Positions 25,260 through 36,512 of a DNA stretch of 64,000 nt are shown piece after piece. This DNA comes from Glandiceps talaboti (taxonomy: Eukaryota > Hemichordata > Enteropneusta > Spengelidae), in contig NC_135551.1 of NCBI RefSeq assembly GCF_964340395.1, positions 5,911,463 to 5,975,462 of the forward strand. Reading direction: 5' to 3'. A program made the translations under genes and the position numbers. Numbering within the stretch: the stretch's first letter is position 1; every line of letters begins with the position of its first letter. Below the pieces are notes generated by a model that ran no database searches, was not told the origin of the DNA, and was given only the letters and a program-made list of their open reading frames with translations.

Positions 25260-26760
25260 TGAGTATGTTTTTTTAAAAAAAGTATGACAATGTGATATTT
25301 GGTACATTTTACAAGACAGAAATGCCATTTCATATACAAGTTTGGAAATATGTCATACATAATTTATAGGTTAGGATTGAGATTTGAAAGAGTCATGATG
25401 GAGTGAAATGTATACTCATTCAGTAGGAAAGCCAATTTTCAGTTGTTAGGTTAGGTTTTTTTTTTTTAAAAGCCTTACCCACAAAGACTTCTTTGTATAT
25501 CTGTTGTTTGATAACATATCATATTCCCTTTTAATTTTCATAATGGGTGAAGTTCCTGTAAGGTAACCTTTTTGTTACCATAGCAACTAGGTTCGTGACT
25601 GGGTAATCTAGACAGAGTTACATTATACTGTAGAAAGGAAATTGCTTATTCAGGATTCTGGTTTGTGGTACGAATATGTTTTGACTTGAATAGTTGTCTG
25701 CCTTGTTCCATTGTGTGTGGTCACGTTTTTGAATATCAACAAATTATGGAAAGCGAAATGGTTTTATATTAGAAACAGAATGTTATACAATGTATGGGTA
25801 GAATTCATTATTTAATTGTATATTAATAGTTGAATACATATTATAGGAATCAAATTAATTGATTTGGATAATGTACATGTAATATACATGTATTGTAAAC
25901 CTGGAAATTTTGGCATAAGACTTATTTTTGCTTATTTCGCTGGAAACCAAAGACGCAAAAAATAAGTAGTGACTAAACTGCCTTCTTATACATGAATACA
26001 ATATACCAGTTGGTAATTAGTAAAAAATTAGTCTTTGAGATATAGCTAAAGACTCTAAAATAAAAAATAAAATGTTCTAGTACAGAAATTATCTACTAAT
26101 GTGTGTATGTATTGGCTACTTTTGAAATTAGCTATATCCCTGCAAGTGAGGCTGAGATTGCTAAAACTATATATAAATAGTATTATTAATTCACGACTGA
26201 TTTCTCCAAGGTGTTTTTAATCAGTTTCTGTTTGACACTTAATGACTTGTTGATACATTGATAATATACATGATAAAATTGGTATTTCTTTACTCCACTA
26301 GAAAGCAATGCTACTGTGCTGTGACAATTGCCAATATTTGCATTGAAATCTAATATTGCCAGAGTATATGTTATGATGTTTATGATAATTTTAAAATTGA
26401 GGGGAAAACTTGATTTATTGCTATAACCACCTGTTGATGTGTAAAGTAAACTTGATTTGAAAACATATTGTAAAGAATATATAGACATGTAAGGTTTAGC
26501 AGTGATATAAAAACAGAGTCTGTAACTGGGTTTCTGTATGTAATCAGTACTTTCAGCGTAGTAGCCATCCAGAATTACTCAGGTCCTCCCTTTAACATAA
26601 TGGTTGGGTCTGAAAGGAAAATAAGCCAGTTTGACGGAAAGCAGGAAGTGTGTAATTGTATATACAAGAGAAGGGTATTTAGTTTGCATGATTTGCCATT
26701 GATCAGATTTTATATTATTGTACTTTTGCTCAGATAATGTGAAGCACTTTATAAGGTTCA
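25260..26760. other. no gene seen; repeat copy 2 of the TGTAAACCTGGAAATTT pair
   Basis: The dispersed repeat at 25890-26100 matches 19404-19620 in the same orientation. The minus-strand open frames at 26186-26761 are A+T-rich and without recognisable content. Confidence 0.5.
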
Positions 26761-26762
26761 TT

Positions 26763-27050
26763 CTGATTGGTTAAAGAAAACAAAGGAACCAAGCACATGG
26801 CTGTATTGTTAATTAATTAGTGATAAGGTATAATTATGTGTCTTTTCCAATCAGAAGCTACCTTGTAATAACTTCACAGCCAATCAGTGGCTACCTTGCA
26901 ATAACTTCACAGCCAATCAGTGGCCTTGTAATAACTTAACATCCAATCAGTGGCTACCTTGTAATAACTTCACAGCCAATCAGTGGCTACCTTGTAATAA
27001 CTAAAACATCCAATCAGTGGCTACCTTGTAATAACTTCACAGCCAATCAG
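26763..27050 (+). repeat. 33-bp tandem array of CCAATCAG boxes
   Basis: Perfect CCAATCAG octamers start at 26847, 26880, 26913, 26943, 26976, 27010 and 27043 (steps 33, 33, 30, 33, 34, 33). An eighth lies inverted as CTGATTGG at 26763-26770. The repeat unit is CCAATCAGTGGCTACCTTG followed by TAATAACTTCACAG with small variations; unit three has lost four bases. CCAATCAG is a strong match to the NF-Y (CCAAT-box) site. The array could be a minisatellite that happens to carry the motif, or a real multi-site promoter element. Confidence 0.9.
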
Positions 27051-27094
27051 TGGCTGCCTTGTAATAACTTCACAACACCCCTTTTTCCTTGTAC

Positions 27095-27102
27095 TATAAA
27101 AA
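27095..27102 (+). promoter_or_regulatory. TATA-like box downstream of the CCAAT array
   Basis: TATAAAAA lies 52 bp after the start of the last CCAAT octamer, preceded by a pyrimidine stretch (CCCCTTTTTCC). The order CCAAT then TATA at this spacing is what an RNA polymerase II core promoter looks like. It would place a start near 27125. No coding exon is evident just downstream, so a non-coding or spliced leader transcript would have to be invoked. Confidence 0.3.
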
Positions 27103-27207
27103 CAAATAAAGACAACTATAAACAGACACAAATATTTGTAGCAAAACCTTATTTGGTAACAAAGGGGAAATCTCAGATTGATATGTGTTTGCTCTTACTT
27201 CTACAAA

Positions 27208-27262
27208 AACACAGACAGACAGACAGATAGACGGACAGACAAGCAGACAAGCAGACAGAGAC
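27208..27262. repeat. (CAGA)n microsatellite
   Basis: Impure CAGA/CAGG tetranucleotide run. Confidence 0.8.
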
Positions 27263-27547
27263 ATGTCGACAAAGTAATCAAAATTTTTGTACCAGGGAAC
27301 CCTTGATTAATAAAATGCTGGGAAAATCAGATAGTTTTTACTTGTATAATGTTACCTGAATGATTGAATGTATACTTATTCTGATAAAAACACAGTCACT
27401 GAGTCAGACAGTGTTTGCTGTAGGAATGTGATTATACAACTTACTTGTACTACTGAAGTGTGTTACCAATATATTCACTCCGAGTTTTTTTCAAAGTTGT
27501 CACGGTGTATAATGTACAATCTATGTTGCAGTTCATGTCATAAATAT

Positions 27548-27548
<1 letters not shown>

Positions 27549-27586
<38 letters not shown>
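27549..27586. repeat. (ATT)n microsatellite
   Basis: A pure ATT run. It produces the poly-Leu stretch in the overlapping 160-codon plus-strand frame (27368-27850), which I therefore do not accept as a gene. Confidence 0.9.
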
Positions 27587-27587
<1 letters not shown>

Positions 27588-27859
27588 ATGTATGTAGGCT
27601 AAATTTCTGCTATGAAAGTGCATCAGATGTGTTTATCGTTATCAAAATCGATATTGTCATAGTAACAGTGCATATGATGGAGAAAACATTGACTTTTTTA
27701 TGGATTGTGTGTTTGAAATCACGCATTTTAGATTCTATAAGTCTTAGAGTAAGACAGAACTCAAATCATCAAACTGGTCTTACAACTAATGGTACACAAA
27801 TACACATCATCATAATTAACCTTTACACAACTAGCCAAAATAGTACATAATTCTCAGCA

Positions 27860-29820
27860 TCATTTGGTTCTTTCAAAAATCTAGAATTTTCTGGTACAGA
27901 AAATTGAAACATCATATATCTGATCGTCTAGAGATTCTACATAATTCACATTACCAAATTGGTCAATATAATGATATCTGACATATACAGTCATTGTTTG
28001 AAGCAAACAATCTATTGTTATTACTAGCTTGTGTTGACTAACTTTTTGTGTTGATGGGCGGCTTTCCTGTTTGCAATCAGACAAGTTGATTAAATTCTTT
28101 CAGCACCAATATCAATTCATTATACATGATCAGGTTATGGCTGTATCAATATCAGCAGGTAATTCCATGCTCTGACCTCCATTGTTAGCAGACTATAGTC
28201 AACCTTCAGTAAACTAAAGCTATCTGATCTCATTTACAGAGGATCAAAATTGAATATTACGTGATTTTTGCACCTGTCTCACATGATGTCAATATCAGAG
28301 TTTTTTACCAGCATAATAATGTAACCAGATATTCTAGATGGATATCAGTGTTTTATCACCTATAATTCTTGTCAGTTGGTTAACATAACTTGTTATTAGT
28401 CTAAAAGGCCTGCGATTACAATGAAATATTGCATGATTTGGCTGCTGTGTGACATCATCGAAAGATTATCTCCGTTGCATTACTGCACATAATCATCTTT
28501 ACTTATTGTTATACCTCCCATCAACTTTAACTATATACATGTTATCTTTGCAAAACATACCGGTATACCATGCACACACACGTACAGGGCTTGCCTTGAT
28601 TATTTGCTGTAAACAGTGGTTTGAAATCACTGAATGTAATTTCACATCATTTCAAAGTCTGCAAGCATCTCTGTGGCATGACATGCTGTCACAAGGTATT
28701 ATTTTCCGTTGAATGAGCAGAGAAATATTACCTTACTGCATGCAAGAGTGTAATTTGATGGCTTACAGCATTCTAAGGCTGGTTTCACCTTCAAGTTGAA
28801 ATGGACGATTGAAAAACTGCGTGAGATCTAATGATAAATATATAAGCTGTTCTTTCTGGGAACTGAATTCTGATCACAAATATACAAATGTAGATAACTA
28901 AGTATTTCTGTGTTTGAATCTATAATGTTCATAGTGGATATCATGTTATCTAAATGATTAAAAAATTGAACTGTCAATGATATTCCACCTTTCACTGTAT
29001 AGTGACGTACAAAGTCAGCTTTCACATACTGCTGGAAAAAAAATCCATCACTGATTTGCCATTAGTAAAATTAAAATAGGTCCCAATGTACAAGATTATC
29101 GATTCTAGCAATGGATTTGAAACCAATCTACACATGCCTGCAGTGAAAGTCTTGAAAACGTTGCCGCCAGATGAAAACAATTTTTATTACAGCATTGTCA
29201 ATTATTCATTTAGCTTTATTTAAACTGTTCTGTAATGATACGAGACCCAACCCTACCTTGGATCATAAATAAATGAACTATTGGCTACATCAATATACCT
29301 TAATGTTACTGCAAGGCACGGGTGTACCCTTAATGTGGTATTCATTAATGGCTTATGTTGATCATTAAAGTACCACACATTAAAAACATCAAATTCCTCA
29401 CATAAATTAGCAAACTTACTGTAATATGTTTTAATATACCAGAACAGACACATTAGCAAATCTCATAGTAGTGTTATACATATGGATTAAATTATTTGTG
29501 GATAATTATCATATTTATTTTTTTTTTAAAATTAAAAAAAAATTGTTGTAAATTTGTGTTTGTTTGACCAAAAAATTGCCTGAATGGTCTTTGAAATTTA
29601 GAGTAATGCACTCCCTTGAAAATCAAACACAATTACAGAAAAATTGATTCAGAATATTATGAATTGGTTAATTTGGCAAAATGGGAATAAAACTAATAAA
29701 AATATGATACAGCCAGGCATCGTAAATTCTTCTCATAAAACAAATTTCATAAATGTTAAAAATAGTACATTGAATTACTATATTAGGCATATACACATGT
29801 CATATTTGGCATACAGCTAT
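27860..29820. other. no gene seen
   Basis: Ordinary A+T-rich sequence with short chance frames. No repeats with partners in the window were recognised. Confidence 0.45.
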
Positions 29821-29829
29821 ATGATCAAA

Positions 29830-31480
29830 TCAAAGATGGTCCATTCTATAAATAAACATACAACTTATAAACTGTCCTTGGTAAAATCTCAACCCACCAA
29901 ACATTGGGTGTGAGGTAAAATAAACTTTATCACAAGTGAGGACCCACCAAATAGCCCTAAATTTAATGTTTGTTTTCATTCTATGTTAAAAAGGAAATAG
30001 TTAAAATACCAAAACTTGAACTACTGGAAAATGCTTACAGGATATGGTGTATTTGGCTGATTTTTTATCATTTCGATATCCCATATTTTCTTAAAATGAT
30101 GATACAGCTGCCTTTGAATTGGTAAAAGTACTAAAATGAAATTGAATGTCACAATTAAGCAAGCCCACACTAATTTGCATATCCCCAAATGTAATGTTTC
30201 CATTCCATATTAAAAGTATTGAAAATACCAAATTGAACTTCCTGGCAAAGTCATACAGGATGTGTGAATGTGTGATTTATTTAACAGCTTTTTATCAAAT
30301 CAAAGAGTATCAGATAGTCCATTCTAAAAATAGTCATGTAGTTACAGTGAGTGGTAAAATGAACTTTGTCACAAGTAAACCATGAATTGTAATGTCTGTA
30401 TAACAGCAACTCTAAATTTCCCCCAACACATCTATACGCTAAGAACACAAGTTGGCATGCACTTTAAAATCTTTTAGTTTGATTTCAACTGTAACATCTT
30501 TTTACACAACCCTGTTCTTTCTGTAATCTCTGTTTGCTGACCTTTCTTGTATAGTTGTCTTTTGTTTTTGTTTTGTACATCTTTGCTATTATTATTAATT
30601 AAAAGACAAACAAACAAACAAACAAGTCTAGTACTGTTGGAATATTGAAAGACTGCAGTGTGTACTACTGTGATTGCTAAAAAAGTGAACTTTGTCACAA
30701 GTGAGTACGAGTCAATTGTAATTTCTGTATCCCTAAGCAGGCCTGAATTTCCACAGTACAGTTATATTCTAAACAACACCCTTCTAGTCAAATTGTAATT
30801 CGGTCTGTGTACTGACTAGCTGGGATTGGTACAATGAACTTTGTGACAAGTGGGCATGAACTGCTATATACATCTCTATCCACACACTGTTTATAGATTA
30901 CTTGTATACCTCAAATGATCAAGTAGTAACAATTACAGCCTATTACACTAAACTTTGCTTAATGTTATCTGATTGCTAAATTCAACTTTGTCATTCACTG
31001 TAATGTTTCTATGTCCAAGAACATATTAGCCCTATAGCTACTAGTCTATAGAGGCTATCCGTGACTTCCAGTCTCTTTGGATCTGAGAAGAAGAGAGATC
31101 TTGATATTCAAAGCCAGGGATAGCCTTGAGACTATTTACTAACCACTGACGTACAGCATGGTGTGTGGTTGAATATTAGCTATCTGAAAACACACTTAAA
31201 TGTAGGTCCAGTGATATTGTAGTAGTGTGTACATGTACTAAGATTGCGCTCAATCAAATTTGTCAACTCCCTGTAATAATAGACAGTGAAAAATCCATGC
31301 TGCAATGTGTAATATATCCAAGAACTGCAGTTGTAATTGTATCTACTGAGTGTGAAGTGTGGTTGAATATTTGAAGCTATCTCAGTGCAACACAAGTCTG
31401 TTGAATATTAGCTGTGTGTGGTACTGAGATTGGTGAATGAACTTTGTCACATGTCAACAGTGTAAGAATAGCAATGTTAT
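29830..31480. repeat. degenerate repeats around TGAACTTTGTCACAAGT
   Basis: The phrase TGAACTTTGTCACAAGT or close variants recurs near 29925, 30357, 30687, 30834, 30982 and 31436. The two closest steps are 147 and 148 bp and the others run from about 330 to 454 bp. Longer shared tracts surround some copies: GTCCATTCTA before, and ATACCAAATTGAACTTCCTGG-like text between, at 29950-30050 and 30170-30260. This is an old tandem or nested array that has lost units. It is non-coding. Confidence 0.6.
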
Positions 31481-31489
31481 CCTGACTAT

Positions 31490-32480
31490 GTCAACACTAC
31501 ATTGACATGTGACATGTATTATAAGACTGTGTCTTTATGTCAACACTGTTTTACATACTGATGCACACACCTATCTAGAGGAGCTAGTTACACAAACACA
31601 GTCAACAGTACATGTACACAACAACTCTGTCTGTAGCTGTACCGACAAGTGTGTTTTCATCCTATTAACCAACACTGCAGTAAACAACTCTGGATGACAC
31701 TTGTATTGAAGCCACTTCTTGGTGTGGTTTTCATTGATAGGTATAACTACTCGACTAGTAGAACTATCAATACAGAACACTGTGTGTCAGCTAGCTATAG
31801 AGAACCATGGTTTCCTCAAAGTGGGTTTCAATGCTACAACTGTCTACTCTGAATGACAGTGGAAAGTCACTGCTTTAGTGTGGTGTTCATTGACGCAAAT
31901 TAAGATATTCGACCTTGCATGCAGTCAAGGACAGTTTAACAGCCAAGCATGTCTTTCATCTGAACCAGGTACTGCCACTGTCAGTACCCTAGCATTGCAT
32001 GGAGCTCAGCTATAGCACTAACAGCTATTTGTCATAAGGGGCAAACATCTGATAACTAAACTATGCAGTTACCACAACCCTGTCGTTAGGTTGTATAGAC
32101 ACAATGAAGCCAACAGTCAGCTGCATTGATATACAGAAGTAGCAGTCAATGGGTCAAAGGAATCAGTGCTGAGGCAAGGAATTACAAAGCAGCCTGGAAT
32201 CATACATTGTCATCGCCCATCCATTCACTGCCTTCAGTGTGTGTTATGTTGATGTACTGAGTAATGAACTTAGATGAGGGGGGTGTGGCCAACTTTTACA
32301 TAATACAGCCTTTCAGTAGTGAATGCACTGGGGAAGTCAGTCAATACATTGGTATGACCACACTGTGGCAGCGTGTCTCTCGATGCTACTCTCCGAATGT
32401 GAGACCTGGATTTTTCTTACCTGAGTGACTGTAATTGTTACTGTGATGGTGCAACTGTGATATACACTCTGTGTTGTTAC
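31490..32480. other. no gene seen; low-grade repeats
   Basis: Sequence of the same general texture as its neighbours (frequent TGTGTG, ACTGTGA and CAACACT phrases), with three overlapping short frames on both strands at 31509-31852. These share no periodic or conserved protein features. Probably very old repeat material leading into the array at 32.5 kb. Confidence 0.4.
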
Positions 32481-32499
32481 TCTACTGTTGTGATATACC

Positions 32500-33325
32500 T
32501 TGATGCAGTGATGTGCCTTTGAAGTTGAGTACTCTGTGTGTGTGATTTTCACCATACATCCAGTTTCACAAGTTTACCTTGAGTACATAACTGTGCCTGT
32601 GAAACTCAGTGGTCAACTTTGTGTTATCTTGACCACTACTTGACCAATATGTCATAAGTTTACCTTGACGCTGTACTTTTCAAGGTTAAACTTTGTGAGT
32701 GCATCTATATTTCTATTGTACCATGAGCTGATATACTGTGAAAGCTAACTGGGCTTATACTCCGAGAATGCCCTCAAGTATGACATCATACAGAAACCTA
32801 AACCACATGTTTCCTGTGATGGTGTACCATTGAAGATTTTCACTCTGTGTGTATATTTGTTTATACAGATCAACTATAAACCTTGAGTCAGTTGTGATAT
32901 CATGTACAATTGAAGGTTTTATGACTGCCAGTTATACACATGTACAAAAACCAGAACCTTGAGTCTGTTGTGATACTGTGTACATTTGAAGATTTCCAGA
33001 CTGACAGTATTACATGTACAGAAACTGAAGCTGTGAGTCACATGTACGGTGTGCCATTGAAGGTTATAAACTTGAGATCTGAAAGTATTACATCAACGGA
33101 AGCCAAAACTTTGAGTCACATATGATAAGGTGTGCCACTATAAAAGCCTGTTTTATCTCCATGACTATTACATCTACAGAAACCAAATCCCTTGAGTCAC
33201 ATGTGATACGGTGACGTGCCCATTGAAGGTTTTAACTCTGTGAGTATTACATCTAACAGAAACCTACACCATGTGTGTATTGTGATGGTGTTCTCATTGA
33301 AGGTGTTTACTACATGTTATTTCCA
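32500..33325. repeat. degenerate 70-83 bp minisatellite upstream of the GPCR
   Basis: Units share the order GTGCCATTGAAGGTTTT, then ACTCTGTGAGTATTACAT, then CTACAGAAACC, then CTTGAGTCACATGTGATA. Unit starts are near 32820, 32903, 32979, 33049, 33130, 33212 and 33290, with more diverged relatives from about 32500. The array ends about 420 bp before the receptor start codon. Short open frames on both strands here (32337-32555 minus, 32940-33125 plus) are repeat artefacts. Confidence 0.85.
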
Positions 33326-33741
33326 ATCTGACAAGGAAGACATAAATTAACAAGCCAGCTGAATGAGATTGTGCAAGTTGATAATGGTTGTAGGGGCAGT
33401 GAAATAAATTTATAGGGGCTCACTAATAGCCCTTGTGAGTGTGAAGACCAAGTGGTTGATAGAAGTCAAGTATTTCGACTGTCAAACACACTCGGTAATT
33501 CTCACTAAAAATATTACAACTCAGCTGATCCAGCCAACCTGTGGAATTCCTCACCCCTGTTACTCAGTTATGCACATGTACATTGGAATAACAACAGACT
33601 GGTGAGACACCTCTTAAATGACTTGGATTGCATCCAACAAATTTATGCATGCATTAACAGTGTAACAACTTTGTGGAAAATACCACCAATCAGATCGTAA
33701 TACTTTGAAACATTGTATCAAAATCCATTAACATTTACATA

Positions 33742-35214
33742 ATGAATGTCACGGCTCTGCTAGTAATAGCCATGGATAATTACACAACTACACCGACATT
33801 GGAATATATGGACCCCTTACCAAAGTATGTTATAGTATTTCAAGTTGTTATCGTATCCGTGTGTTTCTTTGTTGGAATATTTGGCAATACTATGACGATA
33901 TGTGCAGTTCTACGATTCCCGTTCTTGAGGAATTCTACAAATATTTTCATCGTGAACCTAGCCATTGCAGGATTTCTAGTCTGTGCACTCATAATGCCGA
34001 TATTTCTGATTAGCTTACTACACGAAGGGTGGCCATGGCCTGACAGTTTGTGTGTCCTTGTTGCCATGGTTACTATCATATTTTTTGAAGTGTCGTTACT
34101 CACACACCTATGTATAGCAGTTAATCGTTACATTATTATCATGAAAAAACGAGCTGTGACCCAGAAGATTTTCACTCAAAGAAACACAATACTGATTTGT
34201 GTCGGTGTGTGGACTGTGGCAGTTCTTCTCTCTTCGCCGCCACTTTTTGCTTGGGGTACCTATGAATTTAACTCGAAAGTACACATGTGCCTCCTAAAGC
34301 AGCCCGAAAGTTTGACATTTTCCTGGTTTATATGTATTACATGTGCTGTTATTCCGGCTGTTATTATTGTGATCTGTTATTTACGTATTTATATTCACGT
34401 GAAGGCCAGTTCTCAACGACTTAAAAATAACGAAAATATCACCAGGATTTCGTTTGAAGTGACTTCAAATCATTGTGACTTGGAGGTTGAGAAATGTGAG
34501 GTTGAGTCTAACGACAGCGTCTTTGTAGACCATATCGACGAAATAAGTAAGAATCCGTATAAACGAGATGATTACCGCCAGAGTACGCCGAAGAAAGGAA
34601 GCTGTGTAAGTTTCTATGATGAGAGGAGCAGAAGTAATTTCATCTCGCACAGTTGTCGCCGGAAATACCATACAAGTATCAGTGAAGATAAGGAAGTAGA
34701 AGAAATGATTACATCGACACCGGAAAAATCCCCGGATATTGAAATCATAGTAACTGAAAGTGACAGTGGACAGAGATTTATGGAGTGTGGTGATACTCCA
34801 TTGCAGGATGTATCTAAGTCAGATAATTCAACTACAGACACTAGCTTACAACCCATGCTGACTTCGTACCCGAAATCCAACCACGGGTTGACAGAAAACA
34901 GTGGAAATAACAACAAAAAGAGTCCTCCGAGTGATCGCCGGTCATCTTGTCTTAATAGCAGTCAAGCTAGTAATTGCAGCAAAGAGACAAAAGTTGCTGT
35001 CAACTTGTTCATTATATTTGCTGTCTTTTGTTTTCTTTGGTTGCCATGGGGAGTGATGTTGTTATTGACTATTTTTGTTGATCCACCCAAACAATACTTT
35101 GTTGTCACCATACTAGTGTACTTTCTAAATCCAGCGATAAATTGTTTATTCTACGCTTGTAGAAATAGTAATTTCAAAAACGCATTTAAACAAATTTTGT
35201 GCTGTAAGAAGTAA
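33742..35214 (+). CDS. intronless rhodopsin-class GPCR, Tre1/Moody-like orphan
   Basis: A complete 490-residue seven-helix receptor in one exon. The first ATG follows an in-frame stop at 33706. The N-terminus is short with N-glycosylation sequons at N2 and N13. Helices are roughly 29-52, 64-90, 101-130, 148-171, 193-218, 416-442 and 449-472. Class A landmarks are N49 (1.50), C104 with C183 (helix 3 to loop 2 disulphide), W157 (4.50), P205 and Y213 (5.50, 5.58), and FLWLP with W433 and P435 (6.48, 6.50). Several switches are altered: position 2.50 is G77 instead of Asp, DRY is NRY (128-130), and NPxxY reads NCLFY (467-471). The third intracellular loop is about 195 residues, Ser/Thr-rich and acidic. 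The tail is short with a CC pair (487-488) that could be palmitoylated. The GNTMT, LRNSTN and NRY pattern resembles Tre1/Moody/GPR84-like and melatonin-like receptors; the ligand is unknown. Coding sequence is less A+T-rich than its flanks. Confidence 0.93.
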   Translation: MNVTALLVIAMDNYTTTPTLEYMDPLPKYVIVFQVVIVSVCFFVGIFGNTMTICAVLRFPFLRNSTNIFIVNLAIAGFLVCALIMPIFLISLLHEGWPWPDSLCVLVAMVTIIFFEVSLLTHLCIAVNRYIIIMKKRAVTQKIFTQRNTILICVGVWTVAVLLSSPPLFAWGTYEFNSKVHMCLLKQPESLTFSWFICITCAVIPAVIIVICYLRIYIHVKASSQRLKNNENITRISFEVTSNHCDLEVEKCEVESNDSVFVDHIDEISKNPYKRDDYRQSTPKKGSCVSFYDERSRSNFISHSCRRKYHTSISEDKEVEEMITSTPEKSPDIEIIVTESDSGQRFMECGDTPLQDVSKSDNSTTDTSLQPMLTSYPKSNHGLTENSGNNNKKSPPSDRRSSCLNSSQASNCSKETKVAVNLFIIFAVFCFLWLPWGVMLLLTIFVDPPKQYFVVTILVYFLNPAINCLFYACRNSNFKNAFKQILCCKK

Positions 35215-35434
35215 AACAAGTCCAGTAAATCAATGACATTGTTATGTATCCCATCATGCATTGTAGTCCCATGATGCAATGCAAATCTATTTGACTTAAA
35301 AATACATTGTCAGACTCATTAAGTTTATTTTTTTATATAAAAGTTCTAAGAGACAAAAATTATGAAGGACAACTCATGTTTGAAATATTTGTTCTGCTTT
35401 TTATTGAAGAAACAAATCCTTGACTATCGAATTC

Positions 35435-35440
35435 AATAAA
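35435..35440 (+). terminator. candidate poly(A) signal of the GPCR transcript
   Basis: AATAAA lies 221 bases after the stop codon, the first canonical hexamer I find downstream on the plus strand. In A+T-rich DNA this hexamer is common, so the assignment is provisional. Confidence 0.4.
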
Positions 35441-35868
35441 ATAGTATATTTTGTAAATTGTAAACATTTTAGTTGAATGTTTACTTAGAGATGGAAATGT
35501 TTGCTTGTTTATTTGTTGATGTATTTTCTGCTAATCTACTTTCAGCTAAATGCAATCACTTCATGTCACTGTTTTAGAGTACCAATGCTATCAATTCTAA
35601 CCCGTTTTGTGTTAGTTTACCATGGAAACGATTTGTTGATTGATTCCCAGATTATACTATAGACTTTAGATTTATTTTATATTTTATTTGTTATCTATCT
35701 AATTTAGCTCCACACTACAGTAGCTCATTAATTATTTTCACACTTTCCACTGTTGAGCAAATTCCATATTCTTTGTGATTACCCATGGCAGTTAAGAGAA
35801 CTGTGTAATTAAAATTTAAAAAAGTAATATCATTTTTGTGAGTTAAACAAGCTTTTCTAACTTTATTT

Positions 35869-36150
35869 GACTTTGTTGTGGATGTGTTTGTGTGATGATG
35901 AATGTGTCTAGGTCACATGAAATAGCCTACGTGTAGACTCAGAGGACTAGCGCTACTTCGCTATTTGCTATATCATAACTCAAACTGACATTTTGATTTT
36001 GAATTTCTTGACTTTGTTGTGGATGTGTTTGTGTATAATGATGAATGTGTCTAGGTAATGATCTAGCCAACTTGTACACTCGGAGGGCTAGCACTATTTC
36101 GCTATTTACTATATCCTAACTCAAACTGACATTTTGATTTTGAATTTCGC
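35869..36150. repeat. 141-bp tandem duplication containing a transposon end
   Basis: 35869-36009 is repeated at 36010-36150 with scattered differences. Both begin with GACTTTGTTGTGGATGTG and end with TTTTGATTTTGAATTTC. Each copy contains one left terminal segment of the inverted-repeat element described at 35923-36512, so that end is present twice. Confidence 0.9.
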
Positions 36151-36512
36151 TGTCCTTTTCTCTCGTCTATGATCATAGGTGTGTTTCCCACTCACTGGCC
36201 TAGAAGCTATAAGGTATTAGCATAACTTTGAATAGAATACGATGTACATCATTATAGAGTTAGGTCGAAGATTCACATTTCCATGACAACATACATAATT
36301 ATAGATTCATCATGTGACCTGATGGCATGATTTACATGTCTTAGTATGTATTCGACCAATCGTGTTCTACACAGGAATGTCATTCAGGACCAGCGGAACA
36401 CAGCTATGATTGCAGACTAGAAAAGGACAGCAAATTCAAACTAAAAAAATGTCAGTTAGGATAGCAAATAGAAGAAGTATAGCACCAATCCTTTGAGTCA
36501 ACAGGTAGGCTA
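35923..36512. mobile_element. long-TIR non-autonomous element, copy 1
   Basis: The left end TAGCCTACGTGTAGAC (and its duplicate near 36064) pairs with the right end at about 36420-36512, which reads in reverse complement TAGCCTACCTGTTGACTCA, then TATTTGCTATCCTAACTGACA, then TTTGAATTTGCTGTCC. The arms are about 90-100 bp. The centre (36151-36419) includes TTCATCATGTGACCTGAT, shared with the second copy at 52108-52472. There is no coding capacity. It resembles a MITE with unusually long terminal inverted repeats. Confidence 0.8.

Noticed and set aside
27368-27850. 160-codon plus-strand frame
   Set aside because: Held open by the (ATT)n poly-Leu stretch. The rest has no recognisable domain, although it lies downstream of the CCAAT/TATA array.
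33840-34916. Three minus-strand frames of 68-100 codons
   Set aside because: Antisense shadows of the receptor coding sequence.
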